From positions 1-64,000 of the forward strand of contig JBGQCF010000007.1 in NCBI GenBank assembly GCA_041495205.1: a stretch of DNA of 64,000 bases, written 5' to 3'. The stretch's first letter is position 1. Every line of letters starts with the position of its first letter. Positions 24,349 through 33,272 of the stretch are shown here, one piece after another. Source of the DNA: JAHFRG01 sp041495205. Lineage in GTDB: Bacteria; Pseudomonadota; Gammaproteobacteria; Burkholderiales; JAHFRG01. The position numbers and the translations under genes were made by a program. Under the pieces are notes generated by a model. That model saw nothing but the letters and a program-made list of their open reading frames with translations. It had not been told where the DNA came from and did not search any database.

Positions 24349-24795
24349 ATGGCTTCAGTGAACAAGGTGATGATCATCGGCAACCTCGGGCGCGACCCGG
24401 AGGTGCGCTATATGCCCGACGGCGGGGCTATCGCCAACATCAGCGTCGCCACCACCGATACCTGGAAGGACAAAAGCGGGGAAAAGCAGGAGCGCACCGA
24501 ATGGCACCGTGTGGCGTTCTTCGGCAAGCTGGCTGAAATTGCCGGGGAGTATCTGAAAAAAGGCAGCCAGGTGTACGTTGAAGGCTCGCTTCGCACCCGC
24601 AAGTGGCAGGACAAGGAAGGGAAGGAGCGTTACACCACCGAAATCGTCGCAGACCGCATGCAGATGCTGGGGAGCCGCGGCGGCGGCTCGGAACCCATGA
24701 GCCGCGAAGCACCCGCAAAAGAGCCGGCCGCTTCCAAATCGACAGGCAAAGGCGGCGGCGGAATAGAAGATTTAGAGGACGATATTCCGTTTTAG
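24349..24795 (+). CDS. ssb: Single-stranded DNA-binding protein
   Basis: The 148 residues contain an OB-fold (MASVNKVMIIGNLGRDPEVRY, EWHRVAFFGKLAEIAGEYLKKG, YTTEIVADRMQMLG), a Gly/Pro/Ser-rich linker and the acidic tip EDDIPF that recruits partner proteins. It protects single-stranded DNA in replication and repair. The uvrA-ssb neighbourhood is common; here the MFS gene lies between. Translation seems to depend on the AGAGG of the preceding terminal repeat. Confidence 0.97.
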   Translation: MASVNKVMIIGNLGRDPEVRYMPDGGAIANISVATTDTWKDKSGEKQERTEWHRVAFFGKLAEIAGEYLKKGSQVYVEGSLRTRKWQDKEGKERYTTEIVADRMQMLGSRGGGSEPMSREAPAKEPAASKSTGKGGGGIEDLEDDIPF

Positions 24796-24845
24796 CAGGT
24801 TGATGCAAGATCGCGTGAAAAGGTGGCTGTTCCCTTCGCTGGTGC

Positions 24846-25631
24846 CTAGCCAGTGAAGGAAATCTTGGTAATCATTCCTTCGGCTATCCAGCCTTTGAGC
24901 ATACCCGCGGCGTGCTGCGCGACTTGCAGTTCGTCTATCCATTCGCACAGACCGCCGCAGATTTCTGCGAAAGAGTTGCCGCTTCTCATCGCATCTATAG
25001 CCCACGCTTCTTCGACACTCACCGAGCGGAAATAAATATTAAGGTCGCGCCGCCATAGCACCCAGCCTAGCGGAAATTTATTTTTCTGTGGGGGTTCAGG
25101 CTGTTCTTTTTTGTCCACCGCTTTCCAGAACGACGGCACGTGCCATTCCAGGTTCAGGCGCTGCACTGAAGCGTGGGGCGTGAACACCAGACCGGGCCAG
25201 GCCTGCGCCGGGATTTTTGCCATATCTTCCACGGTTACCGCCGGATCGTTAGGGGCGTCAAAGGCGAGCGCCATAATCCACTCGAAAGCGGCCATTTCAC
25301 TTAATACCGGATGCTTGTAGTAAGGCGGCGTGTTTTTCAGGAATTCCGCGAGTTCGCTGCCGTACCAGCGCATGTTGTAATAGGGGGAAGGGTGGCTCTC
25401 TATATAGGCATATCCCAGCTTCTCGAACTCATCATCACCGGCCAGCGCGCGCAAGGCGGGGTAATCGGTGTCCAGCGCTTCCATGAGCCGCAGGCGGTAG
25501 GCGCTGGAATAAATGCCAAGCCGAGTCTTGGCGCTGGCGCGCCGTGTGCCCACGACTTCGCGCTCCATGCGCTGGCCCCGCTTGAACACGTAATTCTGGA
25601 ATTCTTTCTGCAAATGCGAGAGCGCTTTCAT
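24846..25631 (-). CDS. bufC: DUF2063 partner protein of a DUF692 enzyme (BufC/HvfC type)
   Basis: The 261 residues start LQKEFQNYVFKRG and carry the DUF2063 N-terminal domain (RLGIYSSAYRLRLMEALDTDYPALRAL, about 37-65) and a longer C-terminal half seen in HvfC-type proteins. These proteins pair with DUF692 multinuclear iron oxygenases to bind and modify a cysteine-bearing precursor peptide. The start overlaps the bufB stop by 4 bases, indicating coupled translation. The 3' end faces ssb. Confidence 0.87.
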   Translation of the reverse strand: MKALSHLQKEFQNYVFKRGQRMEREVVGTRRASAKTRLGIYSSAYRLRLMEALDTDYPALRALAGDDEFEKLGYAYIESHPSPYYNMRWYGSELAEFLKNTPPYYKHPVLSEMAAFEWIMALAFDAPNDPAVTVEDMAKIPAQAWPGLVFTPHASVQRLNLEWHVPSFWKAVDKKEQPEPPQKNKFPLGWVLWRRDLNIYFRSVSVEEAWAIDAMRSGNSFAEICGGLCEWIDELQVAQHAAGMLKGWIAEGMITKISFTG

Positions 25632-26485
25632 GCCGCTTTTGCTTTGGCGAGAATCGGCTCCGCGATGATTCTGGCGTGATCGAGTTCGGCGAGGAGCTCT
25701 TTGAGGGGCGGAATGTTGTCGTCCCGCTCTATCATCGTGGAGACGGAGCCAAAGCGCTTCACGGCCGTCTCATAGAGCGCCCACACCGGATTGATTATCG
25801 GATGATCATGGGTATCCACGATGTAATTGCCGCAGTTTTGGTGGCCCGCCAAGTGAAACTGCTGCACTCTTTCGATGGGGATGCCGTTGAGATAATCCGC
25901 AGGGTCAAAGCCGTGGTTGAAGCTGCTGACATAAATATTGTTGATGTCGAGCAGGATCAGGCAGTCGGCTTGCTCTGCAATATGGGTCAGGAACTCCCAC
26001 TCGGTAAGTTGTGACTGTTTATAGGTGACATAGCTTGAGACGTTTTCCAGGAGGATTTTGCGCCCCAGAAAATCCTGGACTTGTTTGACTCTTGAGACCA
26101 CATGCTGCACCGCTTCCTCGGTATAGGGAAGCGGCATCAGGTCATGCAGGTTTAATCCGCCTACTCCGGTCCAGCATAAGTGATCGGAGATCCATTTAGG
26201 CTCGATCCTGTCTGCCAAAGCCTTGAGTTGTTTCAGATAATCCCGATTCAGAGGATCAGTGCCGCCAATCGACAGCGACACGCCGTGCATCACCACCGGA
26301 TAGTTTGCGCGGATGCGCTCCAGGTAATAGAGTGGTTTACCGCCCGGGACCAAATAGTTCTCAGACAAGATCTCAAACCAATCCACTTTTGGACGGGTCG
26401 CAAGAATCTCGTCGTAGTGCGGAATCCTCAATCCCAGGCCAAAGCCTAAATAATCGGGTTTGCAGGATTTGGTAGTGCGGGGCAT
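25628..26485 (-). CDS. bufB: DUF692 multinuclear non-heme iron enzyme (BufB/HvfB type)
   Basis: The 285 residues match the MNIO (DUF692) family, a TIM barrel that modifies cysteines in RiPP precursors; relatives include MbnB. Metal-ligand motifs are visible: MHGVSLSIGG (about 66-75), SDHLCWTG, LLENVSSYV, LDINNIYVSSFNHG, HLAGHQN and DTHDHPI. A longer start at 26509 is possible but adds only hydrophobic residues before MPRTTKSCKP. It lies between precursor and partner genes on the minus strand. Confidence 0.88.
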   Translation of the reverse strand: MPRTTKSCKPDYLGFGLGLRIPHYDEILATRPKVDWFEILSENYLVPGGKPLYYLERIRANYPVVMHGVSLSIGGTDPLNRDYLKQLKALADRIEPKWISDHLCWTGVGGLNLHDLMPLPYTEEAVQHVVSRVKQVQDFLGRKILLENVSSYVTYKQSQLTEWEFLTHIAEQADCLILLDINNIYVSSFNHGFDPADYLNGIPIERVQQFHLAGHQNCGNYIVDTHDHPIINPVWALYETAVKRFGSVSTMIERDDNIPPLKELLAELDHARIIAEPILAKAKAA

Positions 26486-26563
26486 AGAGAAAGAATAACA
26501 GAAAAACACCCTGCCGGCGGGTTGCGCGGACAGGGTGTTCGGGTGCTGCTTAAACTGACAGCC

Positions 26564-26824
26564 TTAGTAGCTTTTTTTGGCCTTAGCTGTGGCGGCCGTG
26601 CAGTCTTTTTCGCTCATCGCCACGAAGCCTTTGCCTTTGCAAGAGTTCTGGCCCTTGCAAGAATTATTGGCGGTCTTGCAGTCGCTCTTGCCTTTGCAAG
26701 CATTGACGCCTTCACAGTGAATCTTGCCTTCCGCCGCTACTGCGTTGCCGATACCGGCGGTAACAAACATGCCGGCCGCGGCGCAGGCCAAGGCGATTCC
26801 CGTGAGCTTTTTAACAGCGGTCAT
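26564..26824 (-). CDS. bufA: Bufferin-type RiPP precursor, cysteine-rich, exported
   Basis: The 86 residues have a signal peptide (MTAVKKLTGIALACAAAGMF to about residue 30, cleavage near AVA-AEG) and a mature part with six cysteines: CEGVNACKGKSDCKTA, NSCKGQNSCKGKG and KDC. This VNxCKG/NSCKG pattern is that of bufferin precursors linked to copper handling. GGAGG lies 8 bases before ATG 26824; the ATG at 26839 overlaps that site and is rejected. It is the first gene of bufABC. No DoxX-type fourth gene is adjacent, and no sigma/anti-sigma pair is seen. Confidence 0.87.
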   Translation of the reverse strand: MTAVKKLTGIALACAAAGMFVTAGIGNAVAAEGKIHCEGVNACKGKSDCKTANNSCKGQNSCKGKGFVAMSEKDCTAATAKAKKSY

Positions 26825-27044
26825 GGATAATTCCTCCATATTGATTAAGTTACAATTAGCTTTCGCCTGTCAGTTTTGCTGGTTGAATCGAGATTGGGGG
26901 CAAGTTTAGATATAAAAAATGCCCTAATTTCAGGCAGCGACAAACTAGCATAATTCCCGGATTTTGTATAGAACCCGTCTCAACAAAATGCACGCGTACA
27001 ACGGCTATGCAGCACGAAAAACCACTGTTTCAGTCAAATAATAA
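26825..27044. promoter_or_regulatory. Divergent control region between bufA and the ABC exporter
   Basis: This 220-base AT-rich gap must hold the promoters for both directions. On the bufA side it includes the GGAGGAATTATCC binding site and AT-rich sequence upstream. No clear -35/-10 pair or copper-sensor operator is recognisable by eye. Confidence 0.35.
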
Positions 27045-27803
27045 ATGAGCATACACGCCATATCAGTTGAGGGCCTGACCAAGCGTTTTGGCGAAGTGCT
27101 GGCTGTGGATGCAGTGAGCTTCAACGTGCGCCAGGGCACCGCTTGCGCGCTCTTGGGCGGCAACGGCGCGGGCAAAACTACGACGCTATCGGTATTGCTG
27201 GGCTTGCTGTTGCCGACCGCGGGGCGTGTGACAGTTTTGGGCGAGGATATGCTGCGGCACCGTTACCGCGTGCTGCCGCGCATGAATTTTACTTCTCCTT
27301 ATGTGGACTTGCCCAAGCGCCTTACCGTTGCGGAAAATTTGACTGTGTATGCGCGTCTATACGGGTTGAAAAACGTCAGGCCGCGTCTTGAAGAACTCTC
27401 TGAAGAATTACAAATCGGCGAATTCATGCACCGGCCCTACGGCACGCTGTCCGCGGGACAAAGGACGCGGGTTGCGCTTGCCAAATCCATGCTTAACCAA
27501 CCTGAAGTGCTGCTGCTCGATGAGCCCACCGCCTCGCTTGATCCCGACATGGGCGATCGCATGCGCGGATTTCTCATGGACTACCGATCGCGCACCGGAG
27601 CAACGCTTTTGCTCGCCTCGCACAATATGCTGGAAGTGGAGCGCATGTGCACTGACGTCATCATGATGCGCGAAGGAAAAATTGTTGACCAGGGCACGCC
27701 GCAGGCACTGCTTACACGTTATAGCCGCAGCAACCTCGAGGAAGTATTCCTGGATATTGCGCGCCAGGGCGCAGACGAACCGGCAACGAGGCGCGCATCA
27801 TGA
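27045..27803 (+). CDS. ABC-2 type exporter, ATP-binding protein
   Basis: The 252 residues form one ABC domain: Walker A GGNGAGKTT (38-46), signature LSAGQRTRVALAKS (about 135-148), Walker B VLLLDEPTASLDP (about 154-166) and switch LASHNM. The sequence is of the DrrA/NodI type. The permease gene overlaps the 3' end by 4 bases, so the pair is an exporter. The substrate is unknown. Divergence from bufABC makes co-function conceivable but unproven. Confidence 0.9.
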   Translation: MSIHAISVEGLTKRFGEVLAVDAVSFNVRQGTACALLGGNGAGKTTTLSVLLGLLLPTAGRVTVLGEDMLRHRYRVLPRMNFTSPYVDLPKRLTVAENLTVYARLYGLKNVRPRLEELSEELQIGEFMHRPYGTLSAGQRTRVALAKSMLNQPEVLLLDEPTASLDPDMGDRMRGFLMDYRSRTGATLLLASHNMLEVERMCTDVIMMREGKIVDQGTPQALLTRYSRSNLEEVFLDIARQGADEPATRRAS

Positions 27804-28606
27804 GCGTGGTGGCATTTTCCCCGCGGCGCATCGGTGCGATGGTGCTGCGCCACGTGTATCTCATGCGCAAATCCTGGCCGCGCATTCTGGAGCTAGCCTA
27901 TTACCCATCGGTACAGATGATCCTGTGGGGATTTATCGCCAAGTTCCTCACCACCAACAGCTCCTGGGTGGCGCAGGCTCCGGGGCTGTTGATTGCTTCG
28001 GTTTTGCTTTGGGACGTCCTGTTCAGAAGCCAATTGGGGGTCTCGCTCACTTTTTTTGAAGAGATGTATTCGCGCAACCTCGGCCATTTGTTTGTGAGCC
28101 CGCTGCGCCCTTACGAGCTGGTATGCTCGAAACTGGTCATCAGCCTGCTGCGCACTTTAATCGGTGTGGGCGGCGCAGCGCTCCTCGCAATCCCATTTTA
28201 CCATTATTCGATTTTCAGCATGGGGCTGCCGCTCATCGCGTTCTTCGCCAATCTCATGATGATGGGCTGGGCGATCGGCCTGATGGTCGCGGCACTGGTG
28301 CTGCGCTGGGGCCTGGGCGCGGAAAACCTGGCATGGGCGCTGATTTTCGCCGCCGCGCCGGTGAGCGGCGTGTATTACCCTATCAATGTGCTGCCGGGCT
28401 GGCTGCAGCCGTTCGCACTGGCATTGCCATCGAGCCATGTGTTCGAAGGCATGCGCGCGGTGATGATTGAGCATCACTTCCGCACCGATTTGCTGCTCAA
28501 CGCGCTGCTGCTTAACTTAATCTATCTTGTTGCAGGGGTGGCGATTTTCCTCGCTGCATTCCACGCCGCGAGGAAGCGCGGGCTGTTGCTGTATATCGGG
28601 GAATAA
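27800..28606 (+). CDS. ABC-2 type exporter, permease
   Basis: The 268 residues have six predicted membrane segments, with family-typical FEEMYSRNLGHLFVSPLRPYE and the C-terminal ALPSSHVFEGMRAVM. It forms the membrane channel of a two-component exporter with the upstream ATPase; the starts overlap by ATGA. The NodJ/DrrB-like build suggests export of a lipid, polysaccharide or drug-like molecule. No substrate clue is visible. Confidence 0.87.
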   Translation: MSVVAFSPRRIGAMVLRHVYLMRKSWPRILELAYYPSVQMILWGFIAKFLTTNSSWVAQAPGLLIASVLLWDVLFRSQLGVSLTFFEEMYSRNLGHLFVSPLRPYELVCSKLVISLLRTLIGVGGAALLAIPFYHYSIFSMGLPLIAFFANLMMMGWAIGLMVAALVLRWGLGAENLAWALIFAAAPVSGVYYPINVLPGWLQPFALALPSSHVFEGMRAVMIEHHFRTDLLLNALLLNLIYLVAGVAIFLAAFHAARKRGLLLYIGE

Positions 28607-28644
28607 GCCCTTGAGTTTGCTTGAATCTGCCCCAATTTATTCAT

Positions 28645-28673
28645 CGCTTAATTGCAAGCGCTTACGATATAAT
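28645..28673 (+). promoter_or_regulatory. Possible promoter for the fmdB-DUF502 pair
   Basis: A perfect TATAAT lies at 28668-28673, 27 bases before the fmdB-like start. The -35 region at 17 bases (CGCTTA) is poor, so the assignment rests on the -10 and the location after the ABC operon. Confidence 0.4.
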
Positions 28674-28700
28674 ATGCAGTCTTTTGAATTTGGGGAATTT

Positions 28701-28979
28701 ATGCCGATTTACGAGTATCGCTGCGGCAGCTGCGGGTTCCAAAAAGACTACCTGCAGAAGTTGAGCGACGCCCCCTTGACGCGCTGCCCGGCGTGCGGTG
28801 AGAAAAAACTGAGTAAGCTCGTCTCCGCCCCCGGATTCCGGCTCAAAGGCAAGGGCTGGTACGCCACTGATTTCAAAGAGCGGTCCAAGCCCAAGCCGGA
28901 GGACGCAAAAAAATCCGCTGAAGAACCCAAAGGGACTCAACCAGCGGCGCCAGCGGCTGCCCCGTCTGCCAGCAAATGA
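28701..28979 (+). CDS. FmdB-type zinc-ribbon protein
   Basis: The 92 residues start MPIYEYRCGSCG and carry Cys8, Cys11, Cys29 and Cys32 (CGSC and CPAC), a small zinc ribbon, then a Lys/Pro/Ala-rich tail. FmdB-family proteins are called regulatory after a gene next to formamidase/amidase in Methylophilus, but their biochemistry is unclear. A longer upstream frame overlaps the ABC permease and is rejected. The stop overlaps the next start by 4 bases. Confidence 0.88.
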   Translation: MPIYEYRCGSCGFQKDYLQKLSDAPLTRCPACGEKKLSKLVSAPGFRLKGKGWYATDFKERSKPKPEDAKKSAEEPKGTQPAAPAAAPSASK

Positions 28980-29566
28980 AAAAATACTTTATTACCGGGC
29001 TGCTGATTTGGGTGCCGCTGGTCATCACCCTGTGGGTGCTGGATTTTTTGATCAGCACCATGGATCAGAGTTTGCGCCTGTTGCCGCTGGAATGGCGTCC
29101 CGAGGCGCTATTTGGTTACCACATTCCCGGTTTGGGCGTGATTCTCACCTTGGTGGTGGTGTTCCTCACCGGACTGTTTACCGCCAACATTCTCGGCCAG
29201 CGGCTGGTGAAGTTTTGGGAGTGGCTGCTTTCGCGCATCCCGGTGGTGAAATCGATTTACAGCGGCGTCAAGCAGGTGAGCGACACGCTGTTTTCCGGCC
29301 AAGGCCAAGCATTTCGCAAGGTTCTGCTGGTGCAGTATCCGCGCGAAGGCTCGTGGATCATCGCCTTTCAAACCGGGCAGCCGGGTGGTGATGTCGCCAA
29401 TCATCTCAAAGGCGAATACGTGAGCGTATATGTGCCGACCACGCCCAACCCCACGTCAGGTTTTTTTCTGATGATGCCGAAGAGCGATGTAATAGAACTC
29501 GACATGAGCGTGGACGAGGCGCTTAAATACATCATCTCCATGGGAGTCGCGGCGCCGGATAATTAG
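28976..29566 (+). CDS. DUF502 inner-membrane protein
   Basis: The 196 residues have two N-terminal membrane segments (YFITGLLIWVPLVITLWVL and a second near 50-72), followed by a conserved soluble part with RIPVVKSIYSGVKQVSDTL and FVPTTPNPTSGF-like YVPTTPNPTSGFFLM. DUF502 has no established function; it is often beside fmdB and aspS in betaproteobacteria, as here. Confidence 0.88.
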   Translation: MKKYFITGLLIWVPLVITLWVLDFLISTMDQSLRLLPLEWRPEALFGYHIPGLGVILTLVVVFLTGLFTANILGQRLVKFWEWLLSRIPVVKSIYSGVKQVSDTLFSGQGQAFRKVLLVQYPREGSWIIAFQTGQPGGDVANHLKGEYVSVYVPTTPNPTSGFFLMMPKSDVIELDMSVDEALKYIISMGVAAPDN

Positions 29567-29631
29567 AAAGAAACCGACTGAGGGCACGGCTTTTAGCCCG
29601 ACTTCAATCCTGGAATTTCCGACCCTTCATC

Positions 29632-31416
29632 ATGATGCGTACTGAATATTGCGGCCTCGTCAGCCGGAAGCATTTGCAGCAAAGCGTGACTCTATGCGGC
29701 TGGGTGCACCGGCGGCGCGACCACGGCGGTGTGATTTTCATCGACTTGCGCGACCGCGAAGGGCTGGTGCAGGTGGTATGCGATCCCGACCGTCCGGAGA
29801 TGTTCAAGACCGCGGAAAAAATCCGCAATGAATTCGTTTTGAAAGTTACCGGCAAGGTGCGCCACCGCCCTGAAGGCACGGTGAACCCGGACTTGGTAAG
29901 TGGCGAGGTGGAAGTGCTGGCGCACGAGATCGAGATTCTCAACCCCTCGCTCACTCCCCCGTTCCAGCTCGACGATGAAAATCTTTCAGAAACCACCCGG
30001 CTTACTCACCGCGTGATTGACTTGCGCCGCCCGCAAATGCAGGCGAACCTCAAGCTGCGTTATAAAGTCGCGATGGCGGGAAGGCAGTTCCTGGACGCGC
30101 ACGGCTTCTTGGATATTGAAACGCCCATGCTCACGAAGTCCACGCCCGAGGGCGCGCGTGATTATCTGGTGCCGTCGCGCATTTATCCCGGGCAGTTCTT
30201 CGCGCTGCCGCAGTCACCGCAATTATTCAAGCAACTTCTGATGATCGCCGGATTCGACCGTTATTACCAGATCACCAAATGCTTCCGCGACGAAGACTTG
30301 CGAGCCGACCGCCAGCCGGAATTCACGCAGATTGATATCGAGACCTCGTTCCTGAACGAAGGCGAAATCACCGGGTTGATGGAAGAGCTGATCCGCAGCC
30401 TCTTCAAGGAAGTGATGCGGGTGGAGCTGCCCAAGCCTTTTCCTCGCCTCACATACCAGGAATCCATGCAGCGCTACGGCTCGGACAAGCCCGACCTGCG
30501 CGTGTCGCTGCAGCTTACCGAGCTTACCGATTTGATGAAAGCGGTCGAGTTCAAGATCTTCCGTTCCGCCGCTGAGCTGTCCGATGGGCGCATCGCCGCA
30601 CTGCGCGTACCCAACGGCGGCGCGCTCACGCGCAAGGACATTGATGACTATACGGAGTTTGTCGCAATTTACGGCGCGAAGGGGCTTGCCTACATCAAGG
30701 TCAACGAAAAGGCGAAAGGCACGCAAGGTTTGCAGTCGCCCATCCTCAAGTTCCTGTCCGAGAGCGTCATTAAAGCGATTCTCGAGCGCACCGCAGCGCA
30801 GAATGGCGACCTGATTTTCTTCGGCGCGGACAAGGCGAAAATTGTGAACGACTCTCTCAGCGCGCTGCGCGAAAAAATCGGGCATGGAAAAGGCTACACC
30901 GAGCAAGGCTGGAAGCCGCTATGGGTCACGGATTTCCCGATGTTCGAGTGGAATGATGAAGAAAAGCGCTGGGATCCACTGCACCATCCCTTTACTTCAC
31001 CGAAAGACGGGCACGAAGTCTTCCTCGACAGCGATCCGTCCAAGGCGCACGCCAAAGCCTACGACATGGTATTGAACGGCTGGGAAATCGGCGGCGGCTC
31101 GGTGCGCATCCACCGCGAGGAGGTGCAATCCAAAGTCTTCCGCGCACTCAACATCAACGAAGAAGAAGCACGGCAGAAATTCGGTTTCCTGCTTGACGCG
31201 TTGCAGTACGGCGCGCCACCGCACGGCGGCATCGCCTTCGGTCTCGACCGCATTGTCACCCTGATGGCGGGCGCGGAATCCATCCGCGACGTGATCGCCT
31301 TCCCCAAAACCCAGCGCGCGCAATGCCTGCTCACCCAGGCGCCCAGCCCGGTGGATGAAAAACAGCTGCGCGAACTGCACATCCGGTTGCGGCAGGCAGA
31401 AACGACGAAATCTTGA
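29632..31416 (+). CDS. aspS: Aspartyl-tRNA synthetase
   Basis: The 594 residues fit bacterial AspRS. The N-terminal OB-fold anticodon domain (VTLCGWVHRRRDHGGVIFIDLRD) is followed by the class II core with motif 2 (FRDEDLRADRQPEFTQID, from about 222), the GAD insertion, and motif 3 (GGIAFGLDRIV, about 532). It charges tRNA-Asp and possibly tRNA-Asn. Two adjacent ATG codons (29632, 29635) can start it. GluQRS, which modifies tRNA-Asp, is also in the window. Confidence 0.97.
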   Translation: MMRTEYCGLVSRKHLQQSVTLCGWVHRRRDHGGVIFIDLRDREGLVQVVCDPDRPEMFKTAEKIRNEFVLKVTGKVRHRPEGTVNPDLVSGEVEVLAHEIEILNPSLTPPFQLDDENLSETTRLTHRVIDLRRPQMQANLKLRYKVAMAGRQFLDAHGFLDIETPMLTKSTPEGARDYLVPSRIYPGQFFALPQSPQLFKQLLMIAGFDRYYQITKCFRDEDLRADRQPEFTQIDIETSFLNEGEITGLMEELIRSLFKEVMRVELPKPFPRLTYQESMQRYGSDKPDLRVSLQLTELTDLMKAVEFKIFRSAAELSDGRIAALRVPNGGALTRKDIDDYTEFVAIYGAKGLAYIKVNEKAKGTQGLQSPILKFLSESVIKAILERTAAQNGDLIFFGADKAKIVNDSLSALREKIGHGKGYTEQGWKPLWVTDFPMFEWNDEEKRWDPLHHPFTSPKDGHEVFLDSDPSKAHAKAYDMVLNGWEIGGGSVRIHREEVQSKVFRALNINEEEARQKFGFLLDALQYGAPPHGGIAFGLDRIVTLMAGAESIRDVIAFPKTQRAQCLLTQAPSPVDEKQLRELHIRLRQAETTKS

Positions 31417-31504
31417 AACGCCAAGAACGCAAAGGACGCCAAGAAAAACAAGATAAAATAGTTACCGGTTTTCCTCTGCGTCCTCGGCGCTCTCCACGGT
31501 GAAA
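31417..31504. repeat. Inverted repeat between aspS and nudB
   Basis: CGCAAAGGACGCCAAGAAAA (from 31429) is imperfectly complementary to TTTTCCTCTGCGTCCTCGGC (from 31470). The right end CTCCACGGTGAAAA includes the GTG used as nudB start. A related right half (CCTCTGTGTTTCTGCGGTGA) lies at 15425-15444 before the SAM hydroxide adenosyltransferase gene. Confidence 0.6.
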
Positions 31505-31948
31505 ACTTCATACAAAATCCCTGTCTCAGTGTTGGTGGTAATTCATACCCCCGATCTGCAAGTACTGCTTCTAGAGCGCGCCGACCATCCCGGCTACTGG
31601 CAATCGGTGACCGGCAGCCTGAATGAGGGCGAGACGATGGAGCAAACCGCGATTCGTGAAGTGCTGGAAGAGACCAGGCTGGATGCGCAGAAGTATGCGC
31701 TGACAGATTGGGACATCCGGAACCAATATAAAATTTTCCCTGAGTGGCGGCATCGCTATCCGCCAGGGGTGAGCAAGAACACCGAGCATGTGTTCGGTTT
31801 GCTGGTGCCGGAGCCGCTTCCGGTGACGGTTGCGCCTCGGGAGCATCTGGGTTTTGCCTGGCTGCCGTATCAGGAAGCGGCGCAAAAATGTTTTTCCTGG
31901 AGCAATCGCGACGCGATTTTGACGCTGCCGAGATTTATCCTGCATTGA
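31499..31948 (+). CDS. nudB: Dihydroneopterin triphosphate diphosphatase (Nudix)
   Basis: The 149 residues match NudB: YKIPVSVLVVIHTPDLQVLLLER, the Nudix box GSLNEGETMEQTAIREVLEE and KNTEHVFGLLVPEP. It removes pyrophosphate from dihydroneopterin triphosphate in folate synthesis. The best start is GTG at 31499, inside the end of an inverted repeat; no ATG precedes the conserved YKIPVSV block. The aspS-nudB order is common. Confidence 0.9.
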   Translation: MKTSYKIPVSVLVVIHTPDLQVLLLERADHPGYWQSVTGSLNEGETMEQTAIREVLEETRLDAQKYALTDWDIRNQYKIFPEWRHRYPPGVSKNTEHVFGLLVPEPLPVTVAPREHLGFAWLPYQEAAQKCFSWSNRDAILTLPRFILH

Positions 31949-32043
31949 TGCAACAGCGGGCTGGAATTTTTGTCTTATTGTGATAATGTAAGTGATTCGA
32001 TTACCGCAGCGTTGGCGCTCAAACTTTATGATGAGATTTTCCC

Positions 32044-33141
32044 ATGCAAGTCAGTGCGATAGCTTTTGACCGGTTCAGCCGGATGCAGGACGAAGCCTGC
32101 GAGGAACGCATCCTCGCGGCGAAGGCTGCTTTGGGCAAGCGCGCGGTGATACTCGCCCACCACTATCAGCGCGCCGATGTCTACAAGCATGCCGATTTAA
32201 CCGGGGATTCGCTGAAGCTCTCGCGCCTTGCGGCGGAGACTTCCGCTGAATACATTGTGTTCTGCGGCGTGCATTTCATGGCTGAAGTGGCTGACATCCT
32301 CACCTTTGCCAAGCGCACGGTGATTTTGCCTGACATGAACGCAGGCTGCTCGATGGCGGACATGGCTAACCTTGCCAAAGTGGAGCGGGTGTGGCGCGAG
32401 CTTGCCGAAGTTTTCGATCCCGAGCAAACGGTCACACCGGTGACATATATTAACTCCGCCGCCGATTTGAAAGCGTTCTGCGGTGAGCATGGCGGCATCG
32501 TCTGCACTTCCAGCAACGCCGGAAAAATTCTCGAATGGTCGTTCGAGCGGCGCGAGAAGGCGCTGTTCTTTCCCGACCAGCATCTGGGGCGCTGGAGCGG
32601 CTACAAGATGGGCATTCCTCTTGATGAAATGCCGGTCTGGGATCCCGAAGAGCCGATGGGCGGGCTGACTGCCGAGCAAATAGGCAAAGCCAAAATCCTG
32701 TTGTGGAAAGGCCATTGCTCGGTGCACCAGATGTTCCAGCCGCAGCATGTACTCAAATTCCGCAATCAGCATCCTGACGGCATAGTGATTTCACACCCCG
32801 AATGCAATTTCGAGGTGTGCAAACTCTCGGATTATGTGGGCTCCACTGAAACCATTATTAAGACCGTGAAAGCGGGCAAGCCTAACACACGCTGGCTGGT
32901 GGGCACGGAACTGAATCTGGTGAGTCGCCTCGCGGAAGAAGTGAAGCCGGAAGGCAAAATCGTGCAGTTTATGGCGCCCACGGTGTGCATGTGTTCGACC
33001 ATGGCGCGCATCGATCCCCAGCACCTTGCCTGGGTGCTGGAAAGCCTGGTTGAGGGCAAGGTGGTGAACCCAATCCGTGTTCCGCCGCGCGACGCCGAAC
33101 AGGCGCGGCTTGCGCTGGACCGCATGCTCCAAATCTTCTAG
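32044..33141 (+). CDS. nadA: Quinolinate synthase
   Basis: The 365 residues match NadA: KRAVILAHHYQRADVYKHADL, FCGVHFMAEVADIL, MNAGCSMADMA, CTSSNAGKIL, HPECNFEVCK and the C-terminal APTVCMCSTM. Three conserved cysteines hold a 4Fe-4S cluster. With iminoaspartate from NadB it makes quinolinate for NAD. nadB and nadC are not in the window, so the gene seems monocistronic. Confidence 0.96.
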   Translation: MQVSAIAFDRFSRMQDEACEERILAAKAALGKRAVILAHHYQRADVYKHADLTGDSLKLSRLAAETSAEYIVFCGVHFMAEVADILTFAKRTVILPDMNAGCSMADMANLAKVERVWRELAEVFDPEQTVTPVTYINSAADLKAFCGEHGGIVCTSSNAGKILEWSFERREKALFFPDQHLGRWSGYKMGIPLDEMPVWDPEEPMGGLTAEQIGKAKILLWKGHCSVHQMFQPQHVLKFRNQHPDGIVISHPECNFEVCKLSDYVGSTETIIKTVKAGKPNTRWLVGTELNLVSRLAEEVKPEGKIVQFMAPTVCMCSTMARIDPQHLAWVLESLVEGKVVNPIRVPPRDAEQARLALDRMLQIF

Positions 33142-33272
33142 ACGCCTCGTATCTCCGGCTGTATCCTGATTAATGATGGACTGAGCTTCCCGCTTGTTCG
33201 AGTTGATCTCGGTGCAGAATAGCCGTGTGCGTTCAACAATTTTCTGGACTAACTTAAAGACTCCGCGTAATC

